The notes beneath the pieces were generated by a model. It made no database searches. It was not told where the DNA came from and saw only the letters and a list, made by a program, of their open reading frames with translations. Both the position numbers and the translations under genes were made by a program. This document shows positions 55,865 to 64,000 of a stretch of DNA of 64,000 nt, in pieces (position 1 is the first letter of the stretch; every line of letters begins with the position of its first letter). Source of the stretch: MGIIa-L1 sp965662715 (GTDB taxonomy: Archaea > Thermoplasmatota > Poseidoniia > Poseidoniales > Poseidoniaceae); NCBI GenBank assembly GCA_965662715.1, contig CBFIIS010000001.1, forward strand, positions 3,457 to 67,456, written 5' to 3'.

Positions 55865-57157
55865 ATGAATAACGTGGCGTTGGTAGCCATGAAATTCAAC
55901 TCTGAAAACATACATGTGGCGCGAAGTTTGACGACAGAGGGAATGAACAAAGAGGAAAAATTATCTCATCTTTCACAACTCAAAGAGGCCCTTAATCACG
56001 ACATTTTTGAGTTTTCCACCTGTAACCGAATCTTGTACCTTGGATTCAACACAAGCCCTGATCAACTCGCTCAAAGACTTGAGGAATACACCGGGATGAC
56101 CAACCTCCCGTTTCAACATTACACTGGGATTGATGCATGGAAATCACTCGTCAAAATTTGCAGCGGTCTTGATTCGTTCATGATTGGAGAGTTGCAAGTT
56201 ATGGGTCAATTTCGAAGTGCAGTTGCATGGCATCGGAAGCATGAACTCATCGATAAAACGAATGAATCGTTTTTCCATCACGTGGTTGCTGCGAACCGAA
56301 CACTTCGCAAGGAATTTGGCTTCAATAAGACGACTGAATCAATGCTTAATCTAGCCACATCAACATTACAAGAAATTCTCAAGGATAAAGGGCAAGCAAA
56401 TTGTGTTGTTCTCGGCTTTGGTGAGATGGGACAAAAAGCCGTTGAAACTCTCCAACAACTCCAACAGAACAGCATCACTGTCGTCTCAAGATCTCCTAAG
56501 AAATCTCGACTAAGAAATCAGAGGTTGGCATCCGAATTGACCATGATGACATTTGAAGAATGGAATTCCAAGATTCACACCTCTGATGTGGTCATATCCA
56601 CCATACGGTCTGCGCAACCAACCTACATCGACGCCAATCAAATTCCAGTGGAACAGGCATGCACAGTCATGGACTTTTCATGGCCACCTTCAGTCGCACA
56701 GAATGGTATACAAGCACATCAAACACTTTTGGGCATGGACACCTGGATTCGCGCAGCCCACAAACTTGGCGTCGACTGGGATTATGCTTCTACCTTGGAA
56801 AAGGGCGATGTGGTGTTGGGCAATATTACCGACGAATTCCTATCGGCTTTGACGAACAAATCAGACGCCAAATTCCGAACATTCATTTATTCAAAACTCG
56901 ATTCCATGGCAAAAGACTGGAGTGCAAATGCCGACCAAGACAAGTCCCCAGAAGCTACAATGCAGGCTTTTTCAAGAGAGATCGCGACATGGATATGCAC
57001 CCAAACTGGGGCTTTCAGAATTGATGATCTTGAACAGTTAATTCTTCAAACAAAACGGGATGTGGACAGCGATTTGCTTTCTGTAATCGCATCAGATGTT
57101 GGTAAAACCATGCTCGAATTGAACGCCAAATCCGACCTTGCGGAGGTCCTAGGTTGA
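55865..57157 (+). CDS. hemA: Glutamyl-tRNA reductase
   Basis: The 430-residue enzyme reduces Glu-tRNA to glutamate-1-semialdehyde, the first step of C5 heme synthesis. The catalytic Cys is in FEFSTCNRILYL; LDSFMIGELQVMGQFRSA matches the conserved GExQI segment; a Rossmann domain (CVVLGFGEMGQKAVE) binds NADPH; the C-terminus forms the dimerisation helix. ATG at 55865 gives MNNVALVAMKF, matching the usual N-terminal strand. A TTG at 55766 with GGGTGAGG upstream would add 33 residues. First gene of the heme operon. Confidence 0.93.
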   Translation: MNNVALVAMKFNSENIHVARSLTTEGMNKEEKLSHLSQLKEALNHDIFEFSTCNRILYLGFNTSPDQLAQRLEEYTGMTNLPFQHYTGIDAWKSLVKICSGLDSFMIGELQVMGQFRSAVAWHRKHELIDKTNESFFHHVVAANRTLRKEFGFNKTTESMLNLATSTLQEILKDKGQANCVVLGFGEMGQKAVETLQQLQQNSITVVSRSPKKSRLRNQRLASELTMMTFEEWNSKIHTSDVVISTIRSAQPTYIDANQIPVEQACTVMDFSWPPSVAQNGIQAHQTLLGMDTWIRAAHKLGVDWDYASTLEKGDVVLGNITDEFLSALTNKSDAKFRTFIYSKLDSMAKDWSANADQDKSPEATMQAFSREIATWICTQTGAFRIDDLEQLILQTKRDVDSDLLSVIASDVGKTMLELNAKSDLAEVLG

Positions 57158-58845
57158 ACCCTGTTCGCATTGGGACCCGTTCATCCCCTCTTGCACTTTG
57201 GCAAGCACGAAAAGTGGCTCATCTTCTCAATCAATCAGGAATCTCGACTGAAATTTTTGAAATTTCTTCATCGGGCGACCGCTCGGTTGGAGGTGATCTT
57301 GCCACCTCTGTAGGACAATTTGTTCATGGAATTGACGGGGAACTTTTGAATGGAAAAATCGATGTTGCTGTCCATTCTAGCAAAGATGTTCCAACATTCG
57401 AAACACCTGGCATCTCACATCTGGCTTACCTCGAGCGTGGCTGTACCAGTGATGTGTTGCTTACTCAACCCGGAAAACACGCCACCACCCTTGCGGACGT
57501 GCTCGCTTCCAATGCCACAACAACCCTCCCGAATGTGTTGGCTTCACTCGAACGAGGAGCCACCGTTGGTACCGTTTCAGGTCGTCGCCAATCTTTCTTG
57601 TTAAGTCAGCGACCCGATTTGCTTCCTCTTGCGGTCCGTGGACAGGTCCAAACCAGATTGCTCCGCCTGAAACAGGGTCGAGTTGATGCGCTCGTCCTTG
57701 CAGAGGTTGGATTGAAGAGGTTGCACGAGGATGGAGCTCTAGAAGATTGGATGTTAGCATTGAGTTGTCAGCGAATCGACGAAACACAATGGCCAACTGC
57801 TCCCGGACAAGGGGCTGTTTCCGTTCATTGTGTCACGGACCTTTATGAAAAGATGAGCGGATTGAGAGAAATTTTGAATCATGGAGCTACTGAAAAGGAA
57901 GTGCTTGAGGAACGGGAACAATTACGACAACTCGGTGGTGGATGCTTATTTCCTGCTGGAATTCGATCAAAAGCAGGGCGTCTGAATGTGAAGGTCTCAC
58001 CCAAAAATTGGCGTGATTTACATTGCCGTGGTGAAAGCTTTCACACCTTAGAATACAATGGACGTGTTGAAGACTTCGTCGCCCAAACACCGGAACAGAA
58101 AGCAAGTACATCAGTGGTGCTCGACGATGGAAGACAATTGATTTCAACACTGAATTCAGAACGCCTTGCCATGCGGTTACAATCTGAAGGCATTCGGGTC
58201 ATGAACCATCCAGTTTTGGATCTTAAACCTCTCCAAAGCAACTGGCCTCGACTGAATCTTGACACCATCAATGATCGAAGGAAATGGCCACTTCTGCTGT
58301 TGACCTCACCATTTGCCGCACGATGTGCTGCAGAGATTTCAGAGAGGATTCCCGAATACCGCCGCATCCAATGGGTCGCAATAGGTGAGGGCACTGCTCG
58401 GGCTTGTTTCAAATTAGGAATGACAGCCTCTATATGCGGCAGAGCCAGAAATTCGAAGGACTTTGCGACATACATACGAGAAAACATTGAGCCAATCAGT
58501 CCACTTCTTCTGCCTCAATCAAACCGTGCAGATGATTCCTTTGCCGAGGCTCTGAAACAATCAGGCTTTGATGTTCAACGTTGGATTGGGTATGAAAATA
58601 AAACCAAAAAAGTTGAATCATTTACTCCATCAAAGGATGATGTATTACTGCTTTCATCACCTTCTTCGGCCCTTGCATGGGTTGATAACTCACTGCCGAT
58701 AGCGTCCACCATACTGGTCATGGGCGAAAGCACGAAGGCCCAGTTGGAAAGAATGGAAGAATTTTCCGAATCGAACATACAGGTTCTCAAAGGTCCAACG
58801 GCAGATTACATCACACAATGGTGGAACGAAACGGGTGAGCGGTAA
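57154..58845 (+). CDS. hemCD: HemC-HemD fusion: hydroxymethylbilane synthase plus uroporphyrinogen-III synthase
   Basis: The 563-residue product has an N-terminal HemC (about 1-310) with IGTRSSPLALWQA, VHSSKDVPT and QLGGGCLFPAG (Cys that holds the dipyrromethane cofactor). The C-terminal part (about 325-563) is a HemD domain with ERLAMRLQSEGIRVM and LLLTSPFAARCAAE. The fused pair converts porphobilinogen to uroporphyrinogen III. Start is TTG at 57154, overlapping the hemA TGA, with GGAGG at 57142-57146 at good spacing. Confidence 0.93.
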   Translation: MNPVRIGTRSSPLALWQARKVAHLLNQSGISTEIFEISSSGDRSVGGDLATSVGQFVHGIDGELLNGKIDVAVHSSKDVPTFETPGISHLAYLERGCTSDVLLTQPGKHATTLADVLASNATTTLPNVLASLERGATVGTVSGRRQSFLLSQRPDLLPLAVRGQVQTRLLRLKQGRVDALVLAEVGLKRLHEDGALEDWMLALSCQRIDETQWPTAPGQGAVSVHCVTDLYEKMSGLREILNHGATEKEVLEEREQLRQLGGGCLFPAGIRSKAGRLNVKVSPKNWRDLHCRGESFHTLEYNGRVEDFVAQTPEQKASTSVVLDDGRQLISTLNSERLAMRLQSEGIRVMNHPVLDLKPLQSNWPRLNLDTINDRRKWPLLLLTSPFAARCAAEISERIPEYRRIQWVAIGEGTARACFKLGMTASICGRARNSKDFATYIRENIEPISPLLLPQSNRADDSFAEALKQSGFDVQRWIGYENKTKKVESFTPSKDDVLLLSSPSSALAWVDNSLPIASTILVMGESTKAQLERMEEFSESNIQVLKGPTADYITQWWNETGER

Positions 58846-59820
58846 ATGAACGTACGGCCACGAATTAATCGAGCAACTGTTGCCAGACGCAACCTCTTGC
58901 ATGATTCTTCACTGTCCTCTTCGTTGGTTCAACCACACTTCATAGTCGAAGGCCAAGGCGTGAACGATCCCATTGAGAACATGCCAGGAATTCAGCGACA
59001 ATCGATTGATGTGCTCATGAAGACCATTCATGAGGACTTTGCAATTGGTATTCGAAGCGTGATGCTGTTTCCAGTTTTGGCAGCTGGCATGAAAGACCCA
59101 CACGCAACGGCTTGCTTAGATGATACGATGCACCTGTATCAAGCGGTTCGCGCCATCAAGGAAGCCTATGGTGACCAAATCGTCGTGATGACAGATTTGT
59201 GCCTGTGCACATCCACCGACCACGGGCACTGTGGATTTGTCGAGCATAACGAAATTCAAAACGATTCAAGCGTTGAACAACTCGCCCGAATCGCCTTGCT
59301 CCACGCTGAAGCTGGCACCGATTACATCGCTTGCTCTGACATGATGGATGGGCGAGTACAACATATTCGTCAGGCCCTTGAACAAGCCCACCAACACACG
59401 ACTGGAATCATGTCCTACTCTGTGAAATATGCCTCCGCATTCTATGGCCCATTCAGGGGTGCGGCAGATTCATCACCAGAAAGTGGAGACCGTCGATCAT
59501 ACCAAATGGACCCCCGTGCCGGATACAAAGAAGCCCTCCTTGAAGCATCTCTTGACGAAACTGAGGGCGCTGACATCATCATGGTGAAGCCCGGACTTCC
59601 TTACTTGGATGTCTTGCGTCGGGTCTCGGACAGCGTCAATCGACCAACCGCGGTCTACAACGTCAGTGGAGAATACTCAATGGTCATGAACTCAACCTCA
59701 GATGAAGCCGCTCGAGGCGCCATGGTGCAAGAGATCCTCGCCTCATTTCAGCGGGCAGGCGCTGACATCATTGTCTCCTATCACGCACGGGAAGCGCTTC
59801 AGAATGGGTGGGGTGTGTGA
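58846..59820 (+). CDS. hemB: Delta-aminolevulinic acid dehydratase (porphobilinogen synthase)
   Basis: The 324-residue product has a zinc-type site TDLCLCTSTDHGHCGF (three Cys) and catalytic lysines in SYSVKYASAFYGPFR and IIMVKPGLPYLD. It makes porphobilinogen from two aminolevulinates. ATG follows the hemCD TAA directly with no intergenic base. Confidence 0.96.
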   Translation: MNVRPRINRATVARRNLLHDSSLSSSLVQPHFIVEGQGVNDPIENMPGIQRQSIDVLMKTIHEDFAIGIRSVMLFPVLAAGMKDPHATACLDDTMHLYQAVRAIKEAYGDQIVVMTDLCLCTSTDHGHCGFVEHNEIQNDSSVEQLARIALLHAEAGTDYIACSDMMDGRVQHIRQALEQAHQHTTGIMSYSVKYASAFYGPFRGAADSSPESGDRRSYQMDPRAGYKEALLEASLDETEGADIIMVKPGLPYLDVLRRVSDSVNRPTAVYNVSGEYSMVMNSTSDEAARGAMVQEILASFQRAGADIIVSYHAREALQNGWGV

Positions 59821-59822
59821 AC

Positions 59823-61118
59823 ATGGAAATGGATCGTACTGTTTCCAATATGCTTCACACCGAAGCTATGGAACATCTTGTGGGTGGGGTGAATTCACCC
59901 GTCCGCGCTTTCAAATCAGTCCATGGCTATCCGATTTATTTTGAAAAGGCGAAAGGAGCCATCGTTACAGATGTGGATGGAAACGAATTGATTGATTTTG
60001 TTCAATCATGGGGACCATTGATCCACGGGCATTCTCACCCTGATATTTTGAATCAATTACAATCATCCATGCTCAAAGGCACTTCGTTTGGTGCGCCGCA
60101 CCGAGGCGAGATGGAACTTTCAAAAATGGTCAAAAAACGATTCAATCACATTGACAAAGTCCGATTCGTGTCTTCTGGAACAGAGGCCGTAATGAGTGCA
60201 GTACGCCTTGCGAGAGGGTTCACTGGAAGGGATATATTGATCAAATTCGATGGTTGTTATCACGGCCATGTTGACTCCCTGATGGTCAAGGGCGGCAGTG
60301 GTCTTGCCACGTTTGGCATTGCCAGCAGCCCTGGCATTCCCTCAGATACAATTGCAACAACGCTTGTTTCGTCGCTCAATGATGTGGAAGCAGTGGAATA
60401 CCTCTTCGAGGAGCATGGCAAGGACATTGCTGCAGTTGTGATTGAGCCGCTGCCAGCAAATAACGGTCTTCTCCTGCAATCAAAGGAATTCTTGCAAACA
60501 CTTCGGGAGTTGTGTGACCAAAGTGGTGCCTTGCTTATTTTCGATGAAGTCATCAGTGGTTTCCGTTTTCCTCAAGGCAGTTATGGAGCTCATTGTGGCG
60601 TGCAACCTGACATCACAGCGCTTGGCAAAGTGATTGGAGGTGGCCTTCCAGTCGGTGCTTATGGGGCCCGACAAGAAATCATGGATATGCTCTCTCCAAT
60701 TGGGCCGGTGTACCAAGCAGGCACCCTCTCGGGCAATCCACTGGCAATGACAGCAGGAATCAAAACGCTTGATCTGCTGACACAAGAGGCCTATGTACAA
60801 CTTGAACAACTTGGCCAACACATGGAAGAACAAATGAATCGCGTCTTGGAAAAGCACGGAAAACCAATGACGCTCGTTCGACAGGCAAGCCTGTTCTGGT
60901 TCTCACCGGGTTCTGGTTCAGCTCCACAAAGTGCAGCAGAGATTCCATCGGATGCTGGCATCTTGTACTCGAAAGTACACCGTGCACTCCTCTCAAAAGG
61001 TTTCATGCTTGCACCTTCTGCATATGAAATCGGATTCTTATCGACGGCTCACACTGAGCAGCATATAGCAGACTTTGTTGCAGCAGTGGACGAAGTGTTG
61101 AGTGAATTGGAGTTGTAG
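59823..61118 (+). CDS. hemL: Glutamate-1-semialdehyde 2,1-aminomutase
   Basis: The 431-residue PLP enzyme forms 5-aminolevulinate. Motifs: LVGGVNSPVRAF, VSSGTEAVMSAVRLAR, DEVISGFR and ALGKVIGGGLPVGAYG with the PLP Lys. ATG at 59823, two bases after hemB. The stop is TAG at 61116. Two codons later an in-frame TGA overlaps the hemE ATG (ATGA), so readthrough would add only two residues. Confidence 0.96.
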   Translation: MEMDRTVSNMLHTEAMEHLVGGVNSPVRAFKSVHGYPIYFEKAKGAIVTDVDGNELIDFVQSWGPLIHGHSHPDILNQLQSSMLKGTSFGAPHRGEMELSKMVKKRFNHIDKVRFVSSGTEAVMSAVRLARGFTGRDILIKFDGCYHGHVDSLMVKGGSGLATFGIASSPGIPSDTIATTLVSSLNDVEAVEYLFEEHGKDIAAVVIEPLPANNGLLLQSKEFLQTLRELCDQSGALLIFDEVISGFRFPQGSYGAHCGVQPDITALGKVIGGGLPVGAYGARQEIMDMLSPIGPVYQAGTLSGNPLAMTAGIKTLDLLTQEAYVQLEQLGQHMEEQMNRVLEKHGKPMTLVRQASLFWFSPGSGSAPQSAAEIPSDAGILYSKVHRALLSKGFMLAPSAYEIGFLSTAHTEQHIADFVAAVDEVLSELEL

Positions 61119-61120
61119 AT

Positions 61121-62149
61121 ATGAACGGACAAGAACGAATTCTAGCTGCGCTTCAACGCCGCCCTGTTGACAGGACCCCTGTTTGGTTCATGCGACAAGC
61201 TGGAAGGCACCTTCCGGAATACCGTGAAATTGCTTCGCAGTATAATTTCTGGGAACGATGTCAAGAGGTCGATTTGTGCAAGGAAATTACACTTCAACCT
61301 CTCAAGAGATACAATGGAATCGACGCAGCAATCATCTTCAGCGACATCCTCACACCACTCCCAAGTTTAGGGTATGATGTTGAATATGGCGGAGGAATCC
61401 GAATCAGTGATTTTGAGTTTTCAGATGTCGACGACTGGACGAGGTTTGAAGCACGAAAACATGCACCATGGGCAGCAGACGGTTTGCGCTCTTTGGATGA
61501 CGATTTGGGTGACCTTGCCAAATTGGGCTTTGTCGGTTGTCCTTGGACCGTTTGTATGTATTTGTTATCAGGGGGTACTGGCGACAAGGACTTCCACAAT
61601 GCGAGAGCGAAGGTCTATTCCCAACCAGAAGCAGCTCACAACCTCTTCCAGACCATGGCTGAAGCACTTGGCGATTTGCTCGCCGATCAGGTCCTTCATG
61701 GAGGCGCTGATGCTGTGCAATTGTTTGACACATGGGCAGGCCTCTTATCGGTTGATGATTACAGAACATTCGCCATGCCTGCCACTTCCAAAACCATCGA
61801 AGTGTTCAGAGAAAAAGTCGGTCATGATGTACCAATCATCCACTACGCCAAAGGTTCTGGTCATCTTCATTCTGCCATTCGAGAATTAGATATCAATACA
61901 GTATCGCTCGATTGGAGAGATGATTTAGCAACGAACAGAAAGCTACACGGTGACGATTTTTCATTCCAAGGAAATCTGGATCCTTCACTTCTTCATGGAT
62001 CTGTCGATGTTGCACGTAAGGCCACCCTTGACGTGCTCCATGCTGCCGGAAATGAACCGGGGCATGTGTTCAATCTGGGCCATGGCTTTGCACCTGGTGC
62101 TCGAATCGAATGTGTCGAAACGGTCTTGCGAACGATTACAGAGGGTTAG
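61121..62149 (+). CDS. hemE: Uroporphyrinogen decarboxylase
   Basis: The 342-residue product has RTPVWFMRQAGRHLPEYR (substrate-binding RQAGR), DAAIIFSDILTPL (catalytic Asp) and FNLGHGFAPGA near the C-terminus. It makes coproporphyrinogen III. The stop is TAG at 62147; the ending at TITEG matches family length, so UAG is a genuine terminator here. Confidence 0.96.
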   Translation: MNGQERILAALQRRPVDRTPVWFMRQAGRHLPEYREIASQYNFWERCQEVDLCKEITLQPLKRYNGIDAAIIFSDILTPLPSLGYDVEYGGGIRISDFEFSDVDDWTRFEARKHAPWAADGLRSLDDDLGDLAKLGFVGCPWTVCMYLLSGGTGDKDFHNARAKVYSQPEAAHNLFQTMAEALGDLLADQVLHGGADAVQLFDTWAGLLSVDDYRTFAMPATSKTIEVFREKVGHDVPIIHYAKGSGHLHSAIRELDINTVSLDWRDDLATNRKLHGDDFSFQGNLDPSLLHGSVDVARKATLDVLHAAGNEPGHVFNLGHGFAPGARIECVETVLRTITEG

Positions 62150-62151
62150 TT

Positions 62152-63069
62152 ATGCGCCAAAAGATGGTCGACATGGTTCACCAACTCCAGGACACAATCT
62201 GTGATGCATTGAAAGAAATCGACGGATCAACCTACCGTGAGGATTCCTGGGAACGCGAAGAAGGAGGTGGAGGTCGTAGCCGCGTCTTTAGCGATGGAAA
62301 CGTGTTCGAAAAGGCTGGCGTTAACGTCAGTGTTGTCCATGGTACGCTTCGCCCTGAAGCGGCGAGAGCGATGGGCGGTGGGCAACAACTTGGTGACGAA
62401 GATTTGGATTTCTTTGCCACAGGGCTCAGCCTTGTGCTTCACCCTCACAACCCTCACGCTCCAACCGTTCATGCCAACTACCGGTATTTCGAACGAGGCA
62501 ATGGTCAACGTGAAGGAAGTTGGTGGTTTGGCGGAGGAGCAGATTTGACGCCTAGCTATCTGTATGAAGAGGATGCTGTGCACTTCCACGAGGTGCTAAA
62601 AACGGCATGCGACAACCATGCTCTTGCCGATTACAACAGATTCAAAAAGTGGTGTGATGATTATTTTTACATCAAACATCGAGACGAAAGGCGGGGTGTT
62701 GGTGGCATCTTTTTTGATGATGTGAACAACGGAACGAAGGAAGAATGTTTCCAGTTTGTCAGTGAATGTGGTGCTTCTTTCCTCGATTCATACCTACCGA
62801 TCTTAGAGCGAAGGATGAATCTTCCTTATTCGGATGAAGAGAAAGAGTGGCAACAAATACGCCGAGGCCGTTATGTTGAATTTAATCTCGTCTATGATCG
62901 TGGAACGACGTTTGGACTCACCACGAATGGTCGAATTGAGAGTATACTCATGTCCCTGCCTCTCACCTCGCGATGGGAATACTGCCACGAGGTTGGACCC
63001 GGGACACCGGAGCAGAAATTAGTCGATGTTTTGGTCAAGCCCATCGATTGGCTCGACACCAATGAGTGA
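62152..63069 (+). CDS. hemF: Oxygen-dependent coproporphyrinogen III oxidase
   Basis: The 305-residue product has GGGGRSRVFSDGNVFEKAGVN, HANYRYFE, WWFGGGADLTPSYLYEEDA and KHRDERRGVGGIFFDD, the HemF signatures, and a C-terminal RYVEFNLVYDRGTTFGL. It uses O2 to make protoporphyrinogen IX. ATG at 62152, two bases after the hemE stop; the frame to 62110 lies inside hemE. Most archaea use the siroheme route instead. Confidence 0.96.
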   Translation: MRQKMVDMVHQLQDTICDALKEIDGSTYREDSWEREEGGGGRSRVFSDGNVFEKAGVNVSVVHGTLRPEAARAMGGGQQLGDEDLDFFATGLSLVLHPHNPHAPTVHANYRYFERGNGQREGSWWFGGGADLTPSYLYEEDAVHFHEVLKTACDNHALADYNRFKKWCDDYFYIKHRDERRGVGGIFFDDVNNGTKEECFQFVSECGASFLDSYLPILERRMNLPYSDEEKEWQQIRRGRYVEFNLVYDRGTTFGLTTNGRIESILMSLPLTSRWEYCHEVGPGTPEQKLVDVLVKPIDWLDTNE

Positions 63070-63074
63070 GATGT

Positions 63075-64000
63075 ATGCTGACTCCAGAAGATTGGATTCG
63101 CCACGGCCAGGAATTGCGAAGGCCGCTCCTTGTTCAAGAATCGCTGGGCAAAAAAAGCAGGATATGCATCGTTGGAGGCGGGCTGTCTGGACTTTGTATC
63201 GCCTACCGTATTGCCCAAAAAAATCCAAACATACACATCGATCTTCTTGAACACGGTGAACGACTTGGCGGCGTCATCGAAACATGGCAGGATGGCGAGT
63301 GGTTATGCGATGTTGCCGTCAATGCCACTCGGCCACATCCTGCAGTATGGCGTTTGGTGCAAGACTTAGGATTGCAGGACGATTTTTCCCCCTCCAAAAA
63401 GGAAGCGAGTTCGAGGTGGATTTGGACGGATGGAACCGCCCACAAACTCTCCCGATGGACCCTCCTGAAGATGAATCCCTTGAAGTTGTATAATGGCATA
63501 CGATCATCTCGTAAGGGTGGTGCTTCTGTTGGTGAGATTCTACCGAACAAAACAATCGCAGATGCTATGACATTAGGCATTGTCAATGATATGTCGCACA
63601 ATGTGGATGCTGATTTTTTGATGCCTGGACTTACCAAATTTGGCCCTAACCCACCAATTGGAAAACGAAAATTGAAGAAGGAAATCAACAAGTCTTACCC
63701 TCTTTTTGTGCCAGAACCTGGTTCAACTGCCTCATTCCGAGGAGGCATCTCAACCCTGACTGAAGCGCTTATATCGGCATTGAACCAAATGGAAAATACA
63801 GTAATCCATCTCAATTTCAAAGCAGAAAGCCTTGAACATGTATGTCAAGAGTTCGACCTAAAGCCTTCAGCCATTGTGTGGTCTGCCGGGTCAAAAGCAA
63901 TGGCCCAATCAAAACTATCCGTGTTTGCGGTCGGCTATGATCAAGACACGATCAAGGATGTGCCTTTTGGGTATGGCACGCTCATTCCAGATGAATCCGT
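63075..64000 (+). CDS. hemY: Protoporphyrinogen oxidase (HemY-type), truncated by the window end
   Basis: The frame is open from ATG 63075 to the right edge (308 codons, no stop). An FAD-binding Rossmann motif CIVGGGLSGLCIAYRIA is followed by LLEHGERLGGVIETW (GGxIxT), then LPNKTIADAMTLG, PGLTKFGPNP and PEPGSTASFRGGISTLTEAL. The order matches HemY/PPO flavoenzymes that oxidise protoporphyrinogen IX. It follows hemF by 5 bases and completes the route as far as visible; ferrochelatase would be outside the window. Confidence 0.88.
   Translation, partial: MLTPEDWIRHGQELRRPLLVQESLGKKSRICIVGGGLSGLCIAYRIAQKNPNIHIDLLEHGERLGGVIETWQDGEWLCDVAVNATRPHPAVWRLVQDLGLQDDFSPSKKEASSRWIWTDGTAHKLSRWTLLKMNPLKLYNGIRSSRKGGASVGEILPNKTIADAMTLGIVNDMSHNVDADFLMPGLTKFGPNPPIGKRKLKKEINKSYPLFVPEPGSTASFRGGISTLTEALISALNQMENTVIHLNFKAESLEHVCQEFDLKPSAIVWSAGSKAMAQSKLSVFAVGYDQDTIKDVPFGYGTLIPDES

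Noticed and set aside
62147..62149. UAG of hemE as recoded
   Set aside because: HemE ends at normal family length, and downstream in-frame codons only overlap hemF in another frame.
1..64000. CRISPR arrays, insertion sequences, integrases, rRNA genes
   Set aside because: No repeated spacers, inverted terminal repeats, transposase motifs or rRNA signatures were seen.
1..64000. Pyrrolysine genes that would explain the UAGs
   Set aside because: No pylT/S/B/C/D homologue is visible here; this does not exclude them elsewhere in the genome.

Overview
The window is a dense, mostly gap-free chromosomal segment of an archaeon, most likely a marine euryarchaeon of the Thermoplasmatota (Marine Group II/III, Poseidoniales-like). 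The assignment is inferred from gene content alone. Archaeal markers are an archaeosine tRNA-guanine transglycosylase, a DRG-type GTPase, a CTP-dependent riboflavin kinase, an archaeal-type PheS, a tRNA-Thr(UGU) with U73 and no encoded CCA, DUF835, and TATA-like promoter boxes. They sit beside bacterial-type genes: GrpE, SufBCDSE, PanB, FolD, glutathione peroxidase, beta carbonic anhydrase and a classical aerobic heme pathway. Intergenic gaps are short and ATGA start/stop overlaps are very common. A run of 10 N inside sufD shows this is an assembled scaffold.

Layout. 1-2.0 kb: end of a NadM-like gene, a small basic protein, grpE, an unknown. 2.2-3.3 kb: DRG GTPase. 3.3-9.0 kb: Fe-S assembly block sufC-B-D-S-E-DUF59 on the minus strand, with a divergent NifU-C-domain gene. 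9-11.4 kb: tgtA. 11.4-18.7 kb: two ABC ATPase/permease pairs in one overlapping operon, an unknown gene, a bacterial-PH-domain membrane protein and a small helical protein. 18.7-23.1 kb: truA, ribK, a Kbl/BioF-family enzyme, two membrane proteins, DUF309. 23.2-27.7 kb: an unusual operon of a DUF835 protein, a Pro/Glu-rich protein, a DnaA-like AAA+ protein and a YkgJ-type Cys-cluster protein. 27.8-35.7 kb: citrate synthase, a GDPD enzyme, PAP2 phosphatase, tatC, PHP esterase, folD, VOC protein, tRNA-Thr. 35.8-42.6 kb: aminotransferase, zinc-ribbon membrane protein, pheS, DEAD-box helicase, S15-like hydrolase. 42.6-55.6 kb: two LigB-family proteins (one fused to RidA), panB, Lon-N-domain protein, aminomuconate-semialdehyde-type dehydrogenase, asparaginase II, luciferase-like monooxygenase, TPR protein, secreted nuclease-like protein, SDR, arylformamidase-like hydrolase, glutathione peroxidase, carbonic anhydrase. 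55.8-64 kb: heme operon hemA-hemCD-hemB-hemL-hemE-hemF-hemY, running off the right edge.

The most unusual signals follow. (i) In-frame UAG codons inside apparently intact reading frames, clearest in tatC, where 44 conserved C-terminal codons follow the UAG. Two more lie in the DUF835/DnaA-like operon. (ii) A DnaA/Hda-like ATPase in an archaeon with the Walker A lysine replaced by arginine. (iii) A glycerophosphodiesterase whose His-Arg-Gly motif lies at the C-terminus, as in a circular permutation. (iv) A LigB-RidA fusion suggesting a 2-aminophenol/2-aminomuconate-type ring-cleavage pathway. (v) A TgtA that seems to have lost its zinc-binding cysteines. (vi) A spurious N gap in sufD whose removal restores the frame exactly.

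No stretch longer than 300 bases lacks a gene. No CRISPR array, insertion sequence, rRNA or integrase was seen.
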